From Dryomyza anilis (lineage: Eukaryota; Arthropoda; Insecta; Diptera; Dryomyzidae), in contig OX638130.1 of the NCBI GenBank assembly GCA_951804985.1, forward strand, positions 81,214,583 through 81,278,582: 64,000 nucleotides of DNA, written 5' to 3'. The position numbers were made by a program, and so were the translations under genes. The notes below the pieces were generated by a model. It was not told where the DNA came from and did no database searches. It was given only the letters and a program-made list of their open reading frames with translations. Positions 60,305 through 64,000 of the stretch are shown here, one piece after another (positions within the stretch are counted from its first letter, which is position 1; every line of letters starts with the position of its first letter).

Positions 60305-60927
60305 CACAGAAAAAAAATAATCGACGTAAATATAGCAACCGATATTAATTGCATTCATTAATCAATCCACCAATGAAATTCACTAATTTAATGAAAAATA
60401 TTGCTATTCTTCGTTAAATCAGCAATTCCGTTTGCTAATATGAATATTTCGTCATTGTAGAACGAAAAATCACCAAATACATTTTCAAAATACCAAATAT
60501 TCATTTACAAAAATCTTTATAAATCTGTCAATTTTTAATCGATGATCACAATTTTTTTACCACATGATAAGAAAATGTTCAATTTTAAAAATGCATCATT
60601 TACTTTTTATAATATGAATCAACAAACTCGAAAATTAAGTTTTTATAAAAATTTATTTGGTGACTTTTCGTTCTACAACGACAATTTGTATGTTAATGCA
60701 GCAAATTAATTAGTAGGCGCAGTTTCAGCAATTATATTTGCTAAAACTGCGCCGACTAAATTATTTGCTGCCTTGAATCATATTAGCGAACGCAATTGCT
60801 TATGCCTTGATTCATATTAGCGAAGAATAGCAAAGAATAGCCAATGTTTATTAAATTAGCGAATTTAATTGCTTGATGAATGCAATTAATATCGGTTGCT
60901 ATATTTACGTCGATGGTTTTTTCTGTG
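60305..60927. mobile_element. TA-flanked foldback MITE containing a smaller palindromic unit
   Basis: The ends CACAGAAAAAAAATAATCGA and the reverse of the right end (CACAGAAAAAACCATCGACG) continue as near-identical inverted repeats for about 60 bp. TA lies on both sides (60303-60304, 60928-60929). Inside, a unit at about 60452-60685 begins (G)TCATTGTAGAACGAAAAATC and ends with the reverse, and it is the same sequence as the inner arms of the 16.2-20.2 kb inverted repeat. To its right is a hairpin with GGCGCAGTTT and AAACTGCGCC. No coding region. Confidence 0.85.
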
Positions 60928-61372
60928 TACAATGCGGCATCACTCAAATTATGTCATATATTTTCCCAAACTCTCTAAAACACGGAAAATTCTTCGCAAC
61001 AATTGCAAGAAATTATATTGTTAAAAGTTTGATAAATTTTTGAAACGTTTCTTTTAAAAACCATAAAAACTTTTTTAAATTATTGCAGCCATTTGGTGTT
61101 TATAAATTTGCAATATTACAGTTTTGTAAATTGTTCTTACTTTAGTAAAAAAAAAATGCTGAAGTAAATTTACTTTATTTTTTATATTTTTAAAAATATT
61201 TTTCTTTTATAAGGATGAAAACAAAAGCATTCCGAGCACGCTCCGACACAAATTAAACTCCTAAAATACAAATCAAAATTATGGCTTTTTTCGCCTTTTT
61301 GAGAGTTATTCACATTTCAGTGACCGACTATTATTAACGATTTCCTCAATTTCTGGCTGTATGGGAGTTATC
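60928..61372. other. non-coding stretch, presumed intron
   Basis: No gene recognised. Its right part is a dispersed repeat that continues beyond the hAT element at 61373 (GGGAGTTATC joined to ACGCCC). Confidence 0.45.
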
Positions 61373-61895
61373 TAGGGATGTCAAAAACCGGTTTCACAAA
61401 CCGGCAGTTCGATTTTTTTTTCCTGAAAGCGAAAATGCCAAACCGTTTTTTTGCACTAACCGTTTTTTGCACTTATTACGATATTTTGGCACAAGCAAGA
61501 AGATTTCAAATATCGTCCATTTTAGCTACTATTTCGAAATACATACATATATCAATTCTATACCGAAAATAATTAAGAATTGACTAATAATTTCATTAAA
61601 TTAACTGATTGCTTCTACATGCGAAAATAAGTAAAAAATATTTTCCGTTTCAAAACGAAAAATAAAAATTGGCATAAGTTAAAACATTTAGGTCTTGTGA
61701 TTAACATTCATCAATAAAAATATGTGTTTTTATTACATTATTTGATACATTATTTCCTTTTAAATATAAAAATTTCTAATTTCGAAAAACTGCTTTAAAC
61801 CGGTTTAAAAATTAAAAACCACAACCGTATTCGGTTTTTTTTTTAATTCAACAACAAACCGAAAACCTGAAAGTGCCGGTTTTTTGACATCCCTA
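61373..61895. mobile_element. hAT-type MITE, TAGGGATGTCAAAAA ends
   Basis: 523 bp. Left end TAGGGATGTCAAAAACCGGT, right end the reverse of TAGGGATGTCAAAAAACCGGC. A perfect 8-bp duplication GAGTTATC is at 61365-61372 and 61896-61903. The interior has AAACCG/CGGTTT words. No transposase. Confidence 0.93.
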
Positions 61896-61903
61896 GAGTT
61901 ATC

Positions 61904-64000
61904 ACGCCCATTTATCAAAATGAAATTTGGACAAGTCAGTATAAAACTGTATAGTACAAAGCTTAATCATTTCCAATATTTGCCATTTTGATAATTTTTT
62001 ATATGGGAGGACAACGCCCACTTGTCCAATCAAGGTGAAATTTGAACAAAAACGATACGATATATTTAGAATGATATTGATGTTTTTCTCGTTATAGATA
62101 CCAAGTTAATATCGAAAAGGTCTCATTTTCGATAAACAAATTTAGTTTTTTCAGAAAATGTATTTTTTTGCGAAAAAAAATTCTAAACTCAATATTTTTA
62201 TTAAAATATTTTTATAATTGAAGGGTTTGGTGCAAAAAAGGGTTAAGTCCATTTTATCATTTTACTGGAAAATCAATAAAAATTGTTTATATGTGCCAAT
62301 TTTACGATTTTTTGTTTAAAAAAAATATTATCGTATAAAATAAGTATGTATTGTTGGATTTCCAAAGAAAAATTAAAAATAAAAAAATTAAAATTTTCCT
62401 TGTAACTTGGCTTGAAATCGTATTTAAAACTGCTTGACTTGACTTTTTTTGCCCCCAAAAAATTGTAACAAAATATTGTATACAAAAATAGCATTTTATT
62501 GTATTTCAATTAAATAATATTAAAATTCGTGGTTTTAGCCTTCAGATGTATTATCACTTGTCGATGGTAAAATCACACATTCATCATAGGCAAATATTTA
62601 TTTTTCAACGGTAAAACATTTTCAACTTTAATTTTTTTAATTGGCTATGATAAATTTATGAAATGCAACATTGATAGTATAATTTTGTAAAAGTTATAGT
62701 GATTCCATTACTTTTTAATTCAGATATATGGCGTAATTTACCTTTCAAATCATGGTATCTCAAACGACGCGAAATATAAAAATTTAGCATGTCTCATCAA
62801 AAACTCAGTTTTGAAAAATGTTGACTTGATCCTTTTTTGCACCAAACCCTTCAATTATTCTATCGATTGTAAAATATACCGATTGCAATTTATGTTTTAA
62901 GTTTTATAATAAATGTCTTCTGTTATACTCTTTAGAGAGCTATTTACTAAAGACAACAAATCTGTATCTTTTGAAATAAACATTTTTTGTACACCCTTAT
63001 GTTCATTTTCGGCTGCAAAACGTATTTCAGAATCGACTTCAGTCATTCCGTATTAACCATTATCAAATCGAAAGAAATATTTTTTGATGCTCATATTTTT
63101 TGATGCATTTTTAAAACATAACTTATAAATTTATCAGAAGAATTTGCTAATTTATTCAGTTAATTTAATAGTTTTAAGGGAAATATGTTCACACCAAATG
63201 TCATATTGTATAAACGTTTTACAAAGTATGCATAACAATTGCTCGAAAAATACGTTTATGCCACATTGATTTATGTGTGAAACATCTAAAACATAATAAA
63301 CTATTAACTGCTAAATAAACTGACTTCATTATGCGAGTGAGTGAATGTGGAAAACTTTCACAATGTAAACAACCCAACCAGTAGATAGTTGCAGCAGCAA
63401 CCACAGCCACAGCCACAGCCACCTAAAAGGAATCACAGAAAATAATTAACAACTATCACAAAGATGCGAATATGCCGATGCATCCATAGCAGATATATTT
63501 ACAGTAACAACTATATTTATTTATTTTTCTTCAATAAACCATAGTGGTAAAAACAATCCAAACAATTAAATTAAAGATGCATATAAAAAACGTCTAAGTG
63601 CGGTTAAACGTGTTTGCTGTCAAACAGGTTCGGAGTGCGGTTCGTGGATAATGGAATAACTTGCATTTGATCACTACGATTGTTTATTTTTGCATTTGTA
63701 ATTGTGTTTTTTTTTTTAATCACTACATGAATAGTTGGGAAAACAAACATTCTGAAATTAATATATCTTTAATATTTCTGAATTATTTTTTTTTTTGGCT
63801 CCATGTGATATATGATAAATGTGATAAATGTTTATAATCCGGTCATCAGAATACCGATCAAATTTTATATAAAATTTGTAATCCTAAATCCCTTTAATAA
63901 GAGTAATGTGTGGAGTTTAGACGTTGTAGAAATAAAACAAAAAATAAATTTTAAACATTTTAAGAAATAACGTTGTATGGTAAAAAATTTAAATGTATTT
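61904..64000. other. non-coding stretch, presumed intron or 5' region
   Basis: 62.0 kb has ATGGGAGGACAACGCCCACTT, a dispersed repeat word. Near 62220 and 62835 the word GAAGGGTTTGGTGCAAAAAAGG appears in opposite orientations, so 62218-62855 may be another palindromic element. 63330-63660 is less AT-rich, with AACCACAGCCACAGCCACAG and two GTGCGGTT words, possibly regulatory. No exon was supported. Confidence 0.45.

Overview
The window is eukaryotic, AT-rich, intron-bearing DNA from a dipteran insect, most likely a higher fly. The evidence is an intron-split histone H3.3 gene, short 50-70 bp introns with GTAAGT/AG borders, TATA-driven small secreted-protein genes, and very dense short mobile elements. 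No bacterial, viral or organellar features were seen. All confident protein-coding genes lie on the minus strand.

Layout. 0-3.4 kb: repeats, then the N-terminal SH3 exon of a NCKIPSD/SPIN90-like gene that runs off the left edge. 6.0-6.9 kb: a complete three-exon SDR gene, very like dicarbonyl/L-xylulose reductase. 10.1-10.6 kb: histone H3.3, two coding exons plus a 5'UTR splice acceptor. 16.2-20.2 kb: a 4 kb inverted repeat with three further elements nested in it, each with an intact empty site in the opposite arm. 20.4-20.9 kb: a palindromic minisatellite. 23.9-25.5 kb: a foldback element carrying a SINE. 26.9-50.8 kb: four intact genes and one pseudogene of one secreted, seven-cysteine protein family, separated by Helitron, foldback and minisatellite DNA. 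52-53.5 kb: a LINE fragment and a hAT-type MITE. 54.3-59.3 kb: the last five exons of a large Q- and P-rich protein with WKR motifs. 60-64 kb: more MITEs, with no gene recognised.

The genes do not form one pathway. H3.3 and the reductase are housekeeping; the SH3 and WKR-motif proteins look cytoskeletal. The secreted family is the main lineage-specific feature: each intact gene has an 18-codon signal exon, one short phase-0 intron, a TATA box about 45-75 bp before the ATG and an AATAAA after the stop. It looks like a dispersed tandem array that arose by duplication, with one copy decaying.

The most unusual material is the mobile DNA. It includes three copies of a TA-flanked element that carry a conserved intron-like unit, a foldback element with subrepeated ends, 15-bp minisatellites that stay open in one frame, and a non-autonomous Helitron. 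I see no defence system, CRISPR array or other obviously new molecular machine. All similarity statements come from reading the sequence and recalled family features; no searches were run.
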